DNA from: Adenophora triphylla var. japonica
Lineage: Eukaryota; Streptophyta; Magnoliopsida; Asterales; Campanulaceae
Length of the DNA: 64,000 nucleotides
Reading direction: 5' to 3'
Assembly (NCBI GenBank): GCA_022495995.1
Contig: JAFEMH010002596.1
Span: 124,001 to 188,000 of the forward strand
Positions 53,001 through 63,012 of this stretch are shown here, in pieces. The notes beneath the pieces are model-generated. The model saw only the letters and a list, made by a program, of their open reading frames with translations. It was not told where the DNA came from and searched no databases. The translations under genes and the position numbers were made by a program. Position 1 is the stretch's first letter. Each line of letters opens with the position of its first letter.

Positions 53001-55030
53001 TGAAATTACCCGATCTTTTTCGCGCGCGGGGCGCGGAAAAGGCGGTTGTCTTTCGCGGAGGGTTGGTGTCTGAGACCTCGCTTCATGGGAAGGAACAAAA
53101 TGAGGAGTCGCCACGCGGTTTTTGTATTTTGAGCCCAAACGTTGAGAAACGGCTATTTGTGAAAAGGTGTCGTTTTTATTGGTAGCAAAAACTTAGGAAA
53201 AGGCTTTTAAAAAAGGGGATCATTTTTATTGGCAGCAAAAACGAGTAAAAAGCTTTTAGTACCAGAGATTGTTAGGTTCGGAGGTCAGGTTACGTTTCGG
53301 GTACATTATTACGAGATCGCCCGAAACGCCTCGCATGACGAGTCTTTCTACCTTTCTCGAAATCGTGTGTGTGTGTGTGTGTTTTGAAATGGGGGCTTGA
53401 ATGACAAGCTTAATCTTGGTTTGAATGACAAACGTTGATTAGGTGACTTTTGAAAAGACGAGCGTTTGAATGACAAACGTCGGTTTTGAGTTTGAAATGA
53501 GCGTTTGCGTGGCAAACGTCGACTTTGAGTTTGAAATGAGCGTTTGCGTGGCAAACGTCGATTTTGAGCCATACGAGTCATTGTTAACGATTTTTACGGG
53601 AAAAAGCGTATTAAATGATTTTAAGTATCAAATGGCGGCTTTGACTTTGAGTTTGAAGATGAGCATTCGGAGGCCGAACGTCACTTCGCGCGTTTTGAAA
53701 GAGAGTTCGACGGACGAACTCCGGCTTTGAACCGGGCATTACATTGTTAACGATTTTTACGGGAAAAATGCGTATTAAATGATGTGCGATCAACGAATTG
53801 GGTTGCGACTCGGACTTTTGAAAAGTAAATACTATCACAATCCAAACGGATCGGACTTGTAAATGACAGTATTTAAAGCGGTGTCAACGGAATCAAACGA
53901 TCCGGATTCGTAAATGACGATCAACGAGGCCAAACGGCTCGGAATTGTAAATGACGATCAACGAGGCCAAACGGCTCGGAATTGTAAATGACGATCAACG
54001 AGGCCAAACGGCTCGGAATTGTAAATGACGATCAACGAGGCCAAACGGCTCGGAATTGTAAATGACATGAAAGTAAACGGAACGGGGTCGGAACGCCGTT
54101 TTAACCCGTGATTACTTCTCTTACGGAAAGAGAAGAGGATCGAGGGGCTAAAACGTATCGGACCCCGTTAGACGGAGGCGTCTACATTTTGATAACGACG
54201 TTCGAAACAGTTATAGCGACTGGCACGTAAACCGAGACGGAACGGAAGATTCAGAGAGAGGGAGTTATACCTATGGCTAGGGTCGACTCCTTTGGCTCGG
54301 GAGGTGTGTACGGGACACGAAAAGTGATTCGAAAGGTTGTTTCGAAGTTGTAGGGTGCGTATTTGATCGAAATACGAAGGTTTCACGCGAATCGAGACAA
54401 AACGGGAGCTCGGGAAGGGTGAAAACTAGTTTGGACCGTGGGGTGGTGATTTTTTTGGTGTAAAAATCCCTTCTTGCCTTTGGCAGCAACTTCTATTTAT
54501 AGGGTGAAAATTGCAGTAGGAGTCCGGCCGGACTTGGACTGAATTTCAGGGGTTTTGGGAATTTTGGAAATCTGGGGGACTTGCTGGCAATTTCAGGAAA
54601 AGTGCACAGTGAGTCCGACCGGACTTGGCTTGCAAACCAGGGGCATTTTGGTCTTTTCCCTCTGAAATTGATTGAAGGGTGACTAGAGGGAGGTGGCATG
54701 GCTGCCACGTGCCCTCTGAGTCACCAGCTGAGGTGGGATTTTGTCCCTCGGTCCCGATTTTGTCCGTTTTTTAAAATAACAGTCCGGGAAATGTCCGAAA
54801 CGCCCCCGGAAAGTGCCGGAAAATGCGTTTTTCAGGGAAAGCCATACTTTTACGTGTGATGACATGTGTTAAGTACGGTTCGACGTCGGGATGCACGGGG
54901 CAGTCCCGGGACGTCTCGTTGGCACAGCAACGGGGAGTTTAACGAGTTCCGGTTAACCTGGAGCGGGCCAGTTAACGGATTTCGGTTAACTTTCTGACGG
55001 ATTTGGACGATCCGGATTTGGGTACTTACA
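53001..55030 (-). repeat. E1 5' LTR
   Basis: On the minus strand it starts TGTAAGTACCCAAATCCGG (at 55030) and ends TAATTTCA (at 53001). TATA box at 54494-54501. Palindromes AGTCCGGCCGGACT (54521-54534) and AGTCCGACCGGACT (54612-54625) lie upstream of it. Four copies of a 37-bp unit around GATCAACGAGGCCAAACGGC lie at about 53917-54064. GT microsatellite at 53365-53382. PBS-like TGGCGACTCC at 53104-53113. Confidence 0.88.
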
Positions 55031-55196
55031 CTCGCGAGCCAGCTCGCGAAAAGCTCGAAACTTGATTCGAGCCGAGCTCGAACATCCATTTTGGGCTCGA
55101 GCTCGAGCTCGAGAAAAGCTCGAGCTCGATATTTTTTATTCGAGCTCGAGCTCGAAACTTCAAAGCTCGACTCGGCTCGGCTCGTTTACAGCCCTA
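55031..55196 (-). mobile_element. Truncated hAT-like transposon terminus
   Basis: Read on the minus strand it begins with a terminus of the TAGGGCTGTAAACGAGCC kind, followed by many GAGCTCGAGC repeats. This resembles ends of plant hAT-type elements, which often start with (C/T)AGGG. It stops abruptly at the E1 LTR; no second terminus and no transposase are present. The superfamily call is from memory of such termini and is tentative. Confidence 0.45.
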
Positions 55197-55904
55197 AGGT
55201 CGAGTGATCTTTGTCGTTGGACCGTGGGCGTTGTAGCAATTGGGCTGGCCTACTCCATAATAGCGTCTTGGTGATGTCTGATATGTTGGGCTTCATTCGT
55301 TGGGTCTGGCCCGTCACTTTTATTCCGTTCAGTGGCCCCCAACTTTCTGTGTTGACTTTGTTGATCAGGAAGTTATATAAAAATTTGATGGCTTGCACAT
55401 CTCGCTGTTGGATGGTCGACTGAGTGGATGCAAGTCGATCTCAACCATTGATTTTCGTCGATCTGACACACTAATTATTGCGCTGCAATTTTCGTAATGA
55501 TTGTACGGTTCTTAGCTGCTTATCCGGGATTAGAAAAAGGCGTAACTGCTCTTCTATCTTCTTTTAATTAAAGAACCGGTGTTAGGAATCGCTTTCCTAA
55601 TAAGCATGGAAAGGATACCATCTTGGGAACCGGTGCTGGGCAATAACTGACGGAATAACGGTCGTGTCTCTTACCCTTTTCAATTCTGGTATGGTTTTGG
55701 AAACATATAAAAGGAGAAAACTTTTTCCTTTACAAACCCCAAATTCCTCAAGTACTCATCAAGAATAAAAAGCAAGGAAATCCCGTTTCTGGCGTAATCG
55801 AGCTTTCGTTTCACCTTCGAGTCCCCTCTTCTCCGAATTAATCAAGGCATCCCTCAATTTCTTTGTATTTAGGTTTAATTTCAATCTTTTCCTTCAATTC
55901 CGCC
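55197..55904 (+). promoter_or_regulatory. Upstream region of the E4 antisense gene
   Basis: Noncoding. A good TATA box (TATAAAAGG) at 55706-55714 lies about 200 bp before the first ATG (55905). CAAT-like and AT-rich stretches precede it. AACCGGTG(T/C)T(A/G)GG occurs twice (about 55575 and 55639). A possible 5' UTR intron end (TTTGTATTTAG) lies at about 55862-55872. Confidence 0.5.
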
Positions 55905-56222
55905 ATGGCTAGAATCTTTGGCTGCCAGCTGGGTGTTAGGTACGGGTACAACTCCCTAAACCTTAGGGTTTACAAAAGGTTAGAAGGCCCATGGGTGGAG
56001 TTAACGAGGGAGCAGTGTATTACCATCTTAGATAGATGGGGTTTGTTTTATGGTGAGGTAGGGTTTTCGGCTGGAGAGAGTATGGGGGATTTGGAGGCAG
56101 ACGATCTATGGATTGTCCGTTTCCGTCTCTTCAACAAACAGATAGACCACCTCATTATCTTTTACATCAAATCCAACAAACCACCTTTTCTTAGAGAGAG
56201 ATTAGAATTCCCAGGAATCTAG
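55905..56222 (+). CDS. Small ORF at the start of the E4 antisense gene
   Basis: 105 codons from ATG: MARIFGCQLGVRYGYNSLNL, then WVELTREQCITILDRWGLFY and DDLWIVRFRLFNK. I do not recognise it. It lies directly downstream of the TATA box and 55 bp before the next ORF, so it may be a first coding exon joined to the following frame by splicing, or an upstream ORF. Codon use and even composition suggest real coding sequence. Confidence 0.4.
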   Translation: MARIFGCQLGVRYGYNSLNLRVYKRLEGPWVELTREQCITILDRWGLFYGEVGFSAGESMGDLEADDLWIVRFRLFNKQIDHLIIFYIKSNKPPFLRERLEFPGI

Positions 56223-56277
56223 GTCGCCCATAGGTAGTTCGAAACATACGTCAACTAGGATTGATTCCCATGTTTCT

Positions 56278-57426
56278 ATGTCTTCTGTATATATGACAGC
56301 TCAAGGATCATCTATTTCTGCATCGTCGAGCTCCTCTTCCGAAAACATTGTTAATGCATTTTGCTCGACAATCGTCCCAGGCCGCAATGAGAGAGGCTAT
56401 GTGGCCCCCAGGCCAGCAGTGGGTAGGAAGAATGCAGAATCAAGGATCAAAATCTTGCACGACTTCTTTGAGGTCCCCAGAGATGACATCTACCTAACTC
56501 ACTTCACCGAGAGGCAAAGGAAGGCCCAATCTTGGATGCATTGGGCTCTGAATCTGGCCAAGGTTGCTTTTTATTATGGACAATTTGAGGACGGCCTACG
56601 CCTACCCTTAGATTCTTTCATCTGCGAATTTTTGGAGTGCTTGACCACTGTCCCCATGCAACTAGGTGCCAACACAGTTAGAGTGCTAGTGTGCTTCGCC
56701 ATGGTTTACAGGTTTGTTGGGTATGAACCTTGCATGCATGTTTTTAGGAGGTTTTTCAAAGTGGTGGTTAATGATAAAACCTTTGGGATTAGCACCCCGG
56801 CCAAAGCCAAAGCCCCCAAACTATTTACCGATTTTCCAGACAAAGTTTCTAGGTGGAATGCCCATCTGATACTTGTTGAAAGTAAGAAGGGATGTCAATT
56901 TCCCTTGTCTGAGGCTGATACGCCTCCAATGAAGGAGGATGAATACTGGGTCCCAGAGTGGAGCGGGGAGCTCACTCGTAGGTTGACGCTGGTGGCTCGG
57001 AGGAGCACCATAAGCTGGGTCACCCTAGGGTCGGACAAAGACTATTTCATTCAAGCTGGAATGATGCTAGGAGGGGATGGGGAGGTAGCCTCCTTAGTGC
57101 CGATCATCCTTAGCCTTAGGTATCCGGACTGGGTGATACACGAGAGGGAGAGGTTTGAATCCCAATATCACTTCTATAAGAAGAAACTGGTCACCGCAGA
57201 AACTTGTCACACTATGGCGGTTAAGTATCTACTTGCTTTCTTCCTTAACTCGTATATTCCAGCTCATATATCCCTTTTGCTAATTGTTTCCTTTTTTGAT
57301 CGTGCAGTCCTTACCCCCGAACAAGAAGCCAACATGAATTACATCATCGATTTGGGTGATAGGAGGATGAACAAGAAGGCAAACGGAGCTGCCAATGCCC
57401 ATACTAGCCATGAAAAGGAGGCATGA
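56278..57426 (+). CDS. E4 antisense gene: putative gypsy-type transposon domain protein
   Basis: 382 codons on the strand opposite E4 pol. After a Ser-rich start, residues of about 85-170 read VAFYYGQFEDGLRLPLDSFI, LTTVPMQLGANTVRVLVCFA and PCMHVFRRFFKVV. This fits the plant domain called putative gypsy type transposon (Transposase_28), found in antisense or extra ORFs of Tat elements; its function is unknown. YWVPEWSGELTRRLTLVARR follows. Near 57220-57307 an intron-like stretch (GTTAAGTATCT to TTTTTGATCGTGCAG) is read through in frame here. If it is spliced out, the C-terminus changes. Later parts lie in other frames downstream to 59018. Confidence 0.6.
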   Translation: MSSVYMTAQGSSISASSSSSSENIVNAFCSTIVPGRNERGYVAPRPAVGRKNAESRIKILHDFFEVPRDDIYLTHFTERQRKAQSWMHWALNLAKVAFYYGQFEDGLRLPLDSFICEFLECLTTVPMQLGANTVRVLVCFAMVYRFVGYEPCMHVFRRFFKVVVNDKTFGISTPAKAKAPKLFTDFPDKVSRWNAHLILVESKKGCQFPLSEADTPPMKEDEYWVPEWSGELTRRLTLVARRSTISWVTLGSDKDYFIQAGMMLGGDGEVASLVPIILSLRYPDWVIHERERFESQYHFYKKKLVTAETCHTMAVKYLLAFFLNSYIPAHISLLLIVSFFDRAVLTPEQEANMNYIIDLGDRRMNKKANGAANAHTSHEKEA

Positions 57427-58106
57427 TAGGAATAGGATGCTCCCCAAGGCCGGCGTTGGGATGGTCCCCGTAGATGGGACTGGGCCAGTGGAGCCAATAG
57501 AGCAGGCCCCCAAGTTCAAGTAATAGGGGTAGATGAGGAGGTCGACACTTCGACTGAGCTAGCATCGGGCTCTAAGACATGTCATGAACAAGCTGGGGTA
57601 GATCCCCTTAACTTTGTTGACTTGGTGCTCAAGGATATCGAGCAAGAAGATGATGGGGATGCTCTTCTTCTAAATCAGTTAAAGAAAAGGTCCCGTGTCG
57701 ACCAAGATCTTGATGGAGCTGTCACCTCTTGGGCTGCGGCATCTGCCTCCAGCCAACCTCCACCTCTAGCTCCCCAATCTAGAAGCACTGATGAAGTGTA
57801 GGCCTTGGTGGAGAGGCTTAGTGATGTCCCTCCCCTCACAGGTCTTAATAGCCTAAGCCGTCACTATCCCGAGCAGTGATTGGGGCAAGTTGTTATGAGG
57901 AGGGCTGCAGATAGAGATCTGCTAGCCCAATTTACTGAGGAGGGGCTCACTCCAGAAGAGTTCAGTGATAGGTCGGGCCCCCTTCACTCCGAGTTAATAC
58001 TTGTGCTTTTCACACTTTCTACTTTCTGTTTAATTTGGTCGTCATTCTTTTGGTCATTGTACTTTTGATAATTGTTGTACTGATTGTATATATATATTTT
58101 TTGTAG
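57427..58106 (+). pseudogene. Central, broken part of the E4 antisense gene
   Basis: Coding-like sequence with stops. LASGSKTCHEQAGVDPLNFV, LKDIEQEDDGDALLLNQLKK and RSTDEV are followed by a stop near 57800. Then come MRRAADRDLLAQFTEEGLTP and FSDRSGPLHSE (to about 57990), and an AT-rich intron-like stretch ending TTTTTTGTAG at 58106. It joins the gypsy-type domain to the coiled-coil part. Confidence 0.5.
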
Positions 58107-59018
58107 TCTCTTGCTTTGATTGAACAAATCAAAAGTAGTTGGAGAGCTGCTATTGAGAAGGAGCACATAACTTCTATAAAATACTCAAGGAAGGCCCGGG
58201 AGGCTGCTAAGATTAGGGAGAGGCTTGCAGACTCCGACTCTGACTCCGAGTCCCATGCCGTTCGGGTTGCATATTCAAATTCTGAGAAGGAGTGCGATAA
58301 AGCCCTTGTTGATCTGAAGTTGGCAAGGGAGCAGCTTGCTCCTCTTCAGGAACAATTGGACTCTTTTGCTTCTATCAAGGCCAATACAGAGGAGGAAGCT
58401 GCTGTGGCCAAGCATGAGAATGCCAAGTTGGAGGGCTGTCTAGATACACTGACTACATTGGTCCAAGAGCGTAATGCTCGTGTGAGCAAGATGAGTGAAG
58501 ACCAGCGAGCTACCCGACTCGAATGGGAGAAGGAGGCTCAGGCCAGGGAGAAAGCCGTCGTGGAGTAGTTCAAGAACAGTGATAAATGCTGCCACATCAT
58601 AGTATCCCGAGCTAGGGATTTCTATGATGTAGGTCAGCAACATATGGCCCGGCGTATAGTGGTGGATCCTTCAACCGAGCTGCCCCTTGAAAAACTGGCT
58701 GAGTGGGCCTTTCCAGAGAAGTATGATATGGCAGCTCGAGCTGGCCACTCCCTTGTCCCCTTTACTGACAATGACTTGGCCGACATAGCCCAGCAGAATG
58801 CTGAAGATGGAACAGAGCCTTGGGTCGCCCCTCAGTTGAATAGAGGAACTTCAACACCATACTTCAAGAGCTGGAGGAGGCTGATGAAGCTTATGAAGAG
58901 GATGAGGTCAGCCAAGACCAAGTCTTTCATGAGGTCAAGCACCAAGAGCAGCACCAAGAGCAAACCAATGACGGCCAAGACAGTTGATCCTCTTTTTGAA
59001 TTTATTCTGGTTTTGTAA
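58107..59018 (+). pseudogene. E4 antisense gene, coiled-coil C-terminal exon
   Basis: Starts after a TTTTTTGTAG acceptor. It is one continuous frame to 59018 except for a single TAG at 58566-58568. Residues are charged and heptad-like: IEQIKSSWRAAIEKEHITSI, LVDLKLAREQLAPLQEQLDS, EKEAQAREKAVVE (coiled coil). After the stop come FKNSDKCCHIIVSRARDFYD, LEKLAEWAFPEKYD and an alternating Ser/Thr/Lys tail. A coiled coil after the gypsy-type domain is usual for this protein family. The single nonsense codon suggests recent loss. 59019-59200 shows no gene. Confidence 0.55.
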
Positions 59019-59224
59019 TGAACAAGTCCCAAAAAATCTTTCCTTACTGTATTTTGTTTGTCACTGCCTTGGCCCGATTTTGGGAGGCAGTTCAATTAAT
59101 AACATTTGTATTTTGAATTTGTGCAAGTCCTGGCCCGTCTTTAGGGAGACTTTTTATTAATGCTAATTGACTGTTAGAACCATTTTGTTTTGATCCGTAT
59201 ATCTATTTTTTGTCGAACTAGATT

Positions 59225-59790
59225 AAGTAGAAGAGCAACCAAAGTCTTAGTCAGATCAGTTGGTCAATAATGAAGCTGACTAGGGTTTTAGTTGAGCTTG
59301 CTCGAAGGAACGAGACTGACCTAAGTCTTTAGTCGAACCTGTTAAGGACGAGGTTGAATTAAGATTTTGGTCGAGTATGTTTAAGGAACGAGACCGACCT
59401 AAGTCTTCAGTCGAACATGTTTAAGAATGAGGTTGACTTAAGATTTTAGTCGAGCCTGTTTAAGGAACGAGACTGACCTAAGTCTTCAATCGAACATGTT
59501 TAAGAACGAGGTTGACTTAAGATTTTGGTCGAGCCTGTTTAAGGAACGAGACTGACCTAAGTCTTAAGTCGAACCTGTTTAAGAACGAGATTGACTTAGG
59601 ACTTTAGTCGAGTCTGTTTAAGGAACGAGATTGACCTAAGCCTTCAGTCAAACCTGTTTAAGAACGAGGTTGACTTAAGAATTTGGTCGAGCCTGTTTAA
59701 GGAATGAGACTGGCCTAAGTCTTCAGACAAACCTGTTTAAGAACGAGGTTAACTTAGGACTTCATTCGAGTCTGTTTAACTATTTTGAGA
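59225..59790 (+). repeat. E4 tandem array, about 79-bp dimer
   Basis: Alternating half-units of about 39-40 bp: TCGAACCTGTTTAAGAACGA with GGTTGACTTAAG, and TCGAGCCTGTTTAAGGAACG with AGACTGACCTAAGTCTT. About seven dimers. It lies between the 3' ends of the antisense gene and of pol, unlike the arrays of E1-E3, which lie next to the 3' LTR. Confidence 0.85.
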
Positions 59791-59895
59791 TCGACCAAGA
59801 GTCGGATCTGAGTTGAATAAAGCATAAGTGTGACACAGCTTGTGGATATAACTTCCATTTTATTGATGAAGTAGGCCGTTACATAGAATGCTTAA

Positions 59896-60866
59896 TCAGA
59901 AATAATATCTAACTAAGTGGCTAGCATGCCAAGGATGTTTTAGTTCGTCACCATTCATATGGCCAATCATGTAGGTCCCCTTCTTAAAAAATCTAGTGAC
60001 GATGTAGGGTCCTTCCCAGTTCGGAGATAACTTATTATGTTCAACTTTTCTTCTAGTTACCTCGATCTTCCTTAGCACGTAGTCTTCAATGTTGAACGAC
60101 CTCTTCCTGAATTTCTTGTCGTGATAACCCTTAGTTTTATATTTGTAGTTTACCGTTCTGAGCTGAGCAGTCATCCGTTTCTCGTCTAGTAAGTCCAAGT
60201 CGAGCAGCCTGTTAGAGTTATTCTGACTTTGATCAATTAAAGGCACCCTAGCCGTATGAATTCGTAGCTCTGCAGGTGCCATAGCTTCCGACCCAAAAGT
60301 GAGGGAAAATGGGGTTTCCCCTGTAGGCCCCCGAGTGGTTGTGCGGACTGCCCAAAGAGCAAGGGGTAATTCGTCCAACCACCTTCCACCTCGACCAATG
60401 AGGCCTTTACTTAGTGTTGTTCAAACCAGTTTGTTTGATGCTTCTGCTTGTCTGTTACCTTGTGGATAAGCAACTGATGACTTCTAACGTTTCACCCCCT
60501 GCATATTCATTTCTATCTCGAAAGCTATAGAAAATTGTAGCCCGTTATCCGAAACAATTGAATGTGGCACCCCAAAGCGGCACCAAATGTAATCGTGGAT
60601 GAAGTTGATGGCGTTTTCCTCTATTATTTTTGCCAAAGGCTTTGCTTCAATCCATTTTATGAAGTAATCAATGGCCACAATAACGTTCTTGCAATATCCA
60701 CGGATGGGTGGGAAGGGTCCAATCAAATCTACCCCCACACGTCGAACGGCCAAGCTGAGATCACCGGTGTTTGTTCGGTTGTTGGGAGCTTTGGTAGGTC
60801 GGCATACCTCTGACATTTGTCACATTTTCTCATGAACTCATGAGCGTCTTCCCTTAGATGAGGCCA
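59896..60866 (-). pseudogene. E4 integrase core and C-terminal domain
   Basis: The zinc finger end CDKCQRYADLPKLPTTEQTP lies at about 60840-60766. The core follows with RRVGVDLIGPFPPIRGYCKN (first Asp), YFIKWIEAKPLAKI and VPHSIVSDNGLQFS (second Asp). A frameshift or stop near 60484 breaks the stretch holding the third acidic residue (Glu). The C-terminal part (60378-59896) is open: LPLALWAVRTTTRGPTGETP, SEAMAPAELRIHTARVP, YKTKGYHDKKFRKRSF, LSPNWEGPYIVTRFFKKGTY and HPWHASHLVRYYF. A stop at 60484-60486 follows GVKRW-like sequence. Confidence 0.8.
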
Positions 60867-61621
60867 CTAGTATCCCAAAGTGAGTATCTTTTCTGCCAAA
60901 GTTCTGGTCCCCAGGTGTCCACCACATACCCCACTATGCACTTCGAGTAAGAGTTGAGGAACATCCATAGGGTGAACACACCTCAGTAATGGTTTCAAAA
61001 ATGACCTTCTGAACAATGCATCCTCATTTATAGCAAACCTTGGGGACTTCTTCTTGATTGTTCTTGCCTTTTGCTCGTCAGCTGGTAGCTCGCATGTTTC
61101 AATGTAGGCTTTCATTTGTACAATCCAACACTTAGAGCTATTGACTGAGCATAGAACCTGCACTCTTTCATATGCTGGATGCTCTAAGTATGAGATTGGT
61201 TCTCCATGTTGCTCGTCTGAAGTGGCTAGTTTGAAGAGTAAGTCGGCTAAGTTGTTCTTTCCACGCGGCCTACCCTTTGTATCTCTCAGAATTCTAAGTC
61301 TTAGACCAACTTTTTGACCAACTTGCAATACTTGATCAAGATAGAGTTGATCGCTTCATACTCACCTTTGAATTGATTCATGACCAACTGGGAGTCACAA
61401 TGAGCTTTGATCTTTGTCACCCCAAAGCATCTGACATATTCAATCGCTGCAATCAATACCTCATACTCTGCCTGGTTATTGAAGGCTTGGAGTTTGAACC
61501 TCAAAGCTTCCTTAAAGGCCTTTCCAGTTTCTGGCTCGATCAATACTATCCCAACTCCACTGACATTCTTGGTTGCAGATCCATTAGAGTAAACCTTCCA
61601 GTAGTCAACAGGTAAGTTCAC
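60867..61621 (-). pseudogene. E4 archaeal-type RNase H and link to integrase
   Basis: 61621-61301: VYSNGSATKNVSGVGIVLIE, NQAEYEVLIAAIEYVRCFGV and KIKAHCDSQLVMNQFKGEYE. This is the extra RNase H of Tat elements. The first catalytic residue, Asp in the usual xDGS, reads Asn (YSNGS), so activity is doubtful. After a shift near 61320, 61328-60867 continues LRDTKGRPRGKNNLADLLFK (usually KxxxNxxADxLSKLA) and the N-terminal integrase zinc-finger half with HSGVCGGHLGTRTLAEKIL. Confidence 0.75.
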
Positions 61622-61624
61622 TAT

Positions 61625-62164
61625 CTATTGACTCGACTGTTCTTTTCCCTTCAAGCTCTCCTTTGGGGTGTTCTCCTTATTATCTTTCTTGGTAAATGTA
61701 AGCTCGACCACGAATTTCGCCAAAGGTTGAGCTTGCAAAGCTTTTCGAGGCTTGTACTCAATGTCAAATTTCGTCAATTCTATTGACCAGTTAAGTAGTT
61801 GACCTGAACTTTCTGGCTTATGCAATATCTTCCTCAGAGGAGCGTTGGTCAGCACAATAATGGGGTGAGATGAGAAATATGCATGTAGTTTTTTGGCTGC
61901 AACCATTAAGGCGTAGGCAACCTTCTCAGCATTAAAGTATCTTCCTTCCACGTCCGACAAGGCCTTTCTCACATAATAAACTGGTTTTTGAAGGCCATTT
62001 TCCTCTCTGACCAACACTGCAGCCACAACTCGATCTCCAGCTGATAGGTAGACATACAAGTTCTCTCCTTGGACTGGGCTACTCAGTAATGGGGGAGAGG
62101 CTAGGTATTCCTTGAGTTGTTGGAATGATAAGGAACATTCAGTCGTCCACTCAAAGTGTTTCAT
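61625..62164 (-). pseudogene. E4 first RNase H
   Basis: 180 codons: FEWTTECSLSFQQLKEYLAS (tether), PPLLSSPVQGENLYVYLSAG, VLVREENGLQKPVYYVRKAL, GRYFNAEKVAYALMVAAKKL and HPIIVLTNAPLRKILHKPES. The expected order for Ty3/gypsy RNase H after RT. It is open through the domain and ends in a Lys/Glu-rich tail with a stop next to the archaeal-type RNase H, so the polyprotein frame is interrupted here. Confidence 0.8.
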
Positions 62165-63012
62165 CCCCCTAAGTTTTGAAGAAGGGGAGAGACCTCTCTA
62201 CCGACTTAGCTATGAAGCAACCCAAAGCTGCCACCCTACCGTTCAGCCTTGCAGCTCCTTGATGCATGCTGGTTCCTGTATCTCTACCAAAGCTTTATCT
62301 TCTTCGGGTTAGCCTCAATACCCCTTTGAGATACCATGAACCCCATAAACTTGCCAGCAGCTACTCTGAACACATACTTGCTCGGATTCAGTTTCATGTC
62401 ATTTGCTCGCAGATTGGCGAACGTTTCCCTTAGGTCGACCACTTGATGACCAACCTTTGTTTTGATGACCATGTCATCGATGTAGGCCTCCATGTTTCGG
62501 CCAATCTGAGTAGCAAAGACTTTATTCACCATCCGTTGATATGTATCCCTAACATTCTTCAGCCCGAAGGGCATTTTCGTGTAGCAATATACCCCTCTAG
62601 CAGCTTGGAAGGCAGTCTTATCAATTTCATCCTCGTGCATCCTGATCTGATGGTACCCTAAATAAGAATTGAGGAAGCTGAGTGTGGCATATCCAACTAT
62701 TGATTCAACCAACTTGTCAATCCGTGGGAGTGGGTAGTTGTCTTTTGGGCAAGCTACATTCAGGTCGGTGAAGTCGACACACATCCACCCTTTTCCGTTG
62801 GCCTTCTTGACCATCACTACGTTTGCCAGCCAAGTAGTGTAAGACGCCTCTTTTATTATACATGCACTAAGGTGTTTGTTTACCTCTTGTTTGATGGCCA
62901 TCTCATTGTCTGTAGCAAAAACTCTCAGCTTTTGAATTTTATGGTGGGGTTGACCTTCAGGCGATGCACTACAACCTCCTCCTTGATTCCCCTCATGTCT
63001 TCTACCTTTCAA
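62165..63012 (-). pseudogene. E4 reverse transcriptase
   Basis: 63012-62284 is one open frame: IKQEVNKHLSACIIKEASYT, WLANVVMVKKANGKGWMCVD with FTDLNVACPKDNYPLPRIDK (first catalytic Asp in VDFTDLN), YHQIRMHEDEIDKTAF, CYTKMPFGLKNVRDTYQRMV and MEAYIDDMVIKTK (catalytic YIDD at 62473-62484), then LNPSKYVFRVAAGKFMGFMV and RGIEANPKKI. This is the best kept RT in the window. The thumb part towards RNase H (62283-62165) is in another frame. Confidence 0.85.

Larger units (their letters stand above)
72..55030 (-). mobile_element. E1: giant Tat/Ogre-like LTR retrotransposon hosting two nested elements
   Basis: The element is bounded by two related LTRs (72-2135 and 53001-55030). The PBS next to the right LTR and a purine-rich tract next to the left LTR fix the minus orientation. 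Removing E2 and E3 with one target copy each leaves about 22.5 kb, in the range known for Ogre elements. Reading leftwards from the 5' LTR: leader, gag, protease with a G-patch-like segment, RT, two RNase H domains, integrase, two antisense genes, tandem array, 3' LTR. The 5-bp flanks do not match (CTATT at 67-71, CTCGC at 55031-55035). Either the duplication has decayed, or the two LTRs were brought together by rearrangement. Coding parts are full of frameshifts, so E1 is old and defective. Confidence 0.8.
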
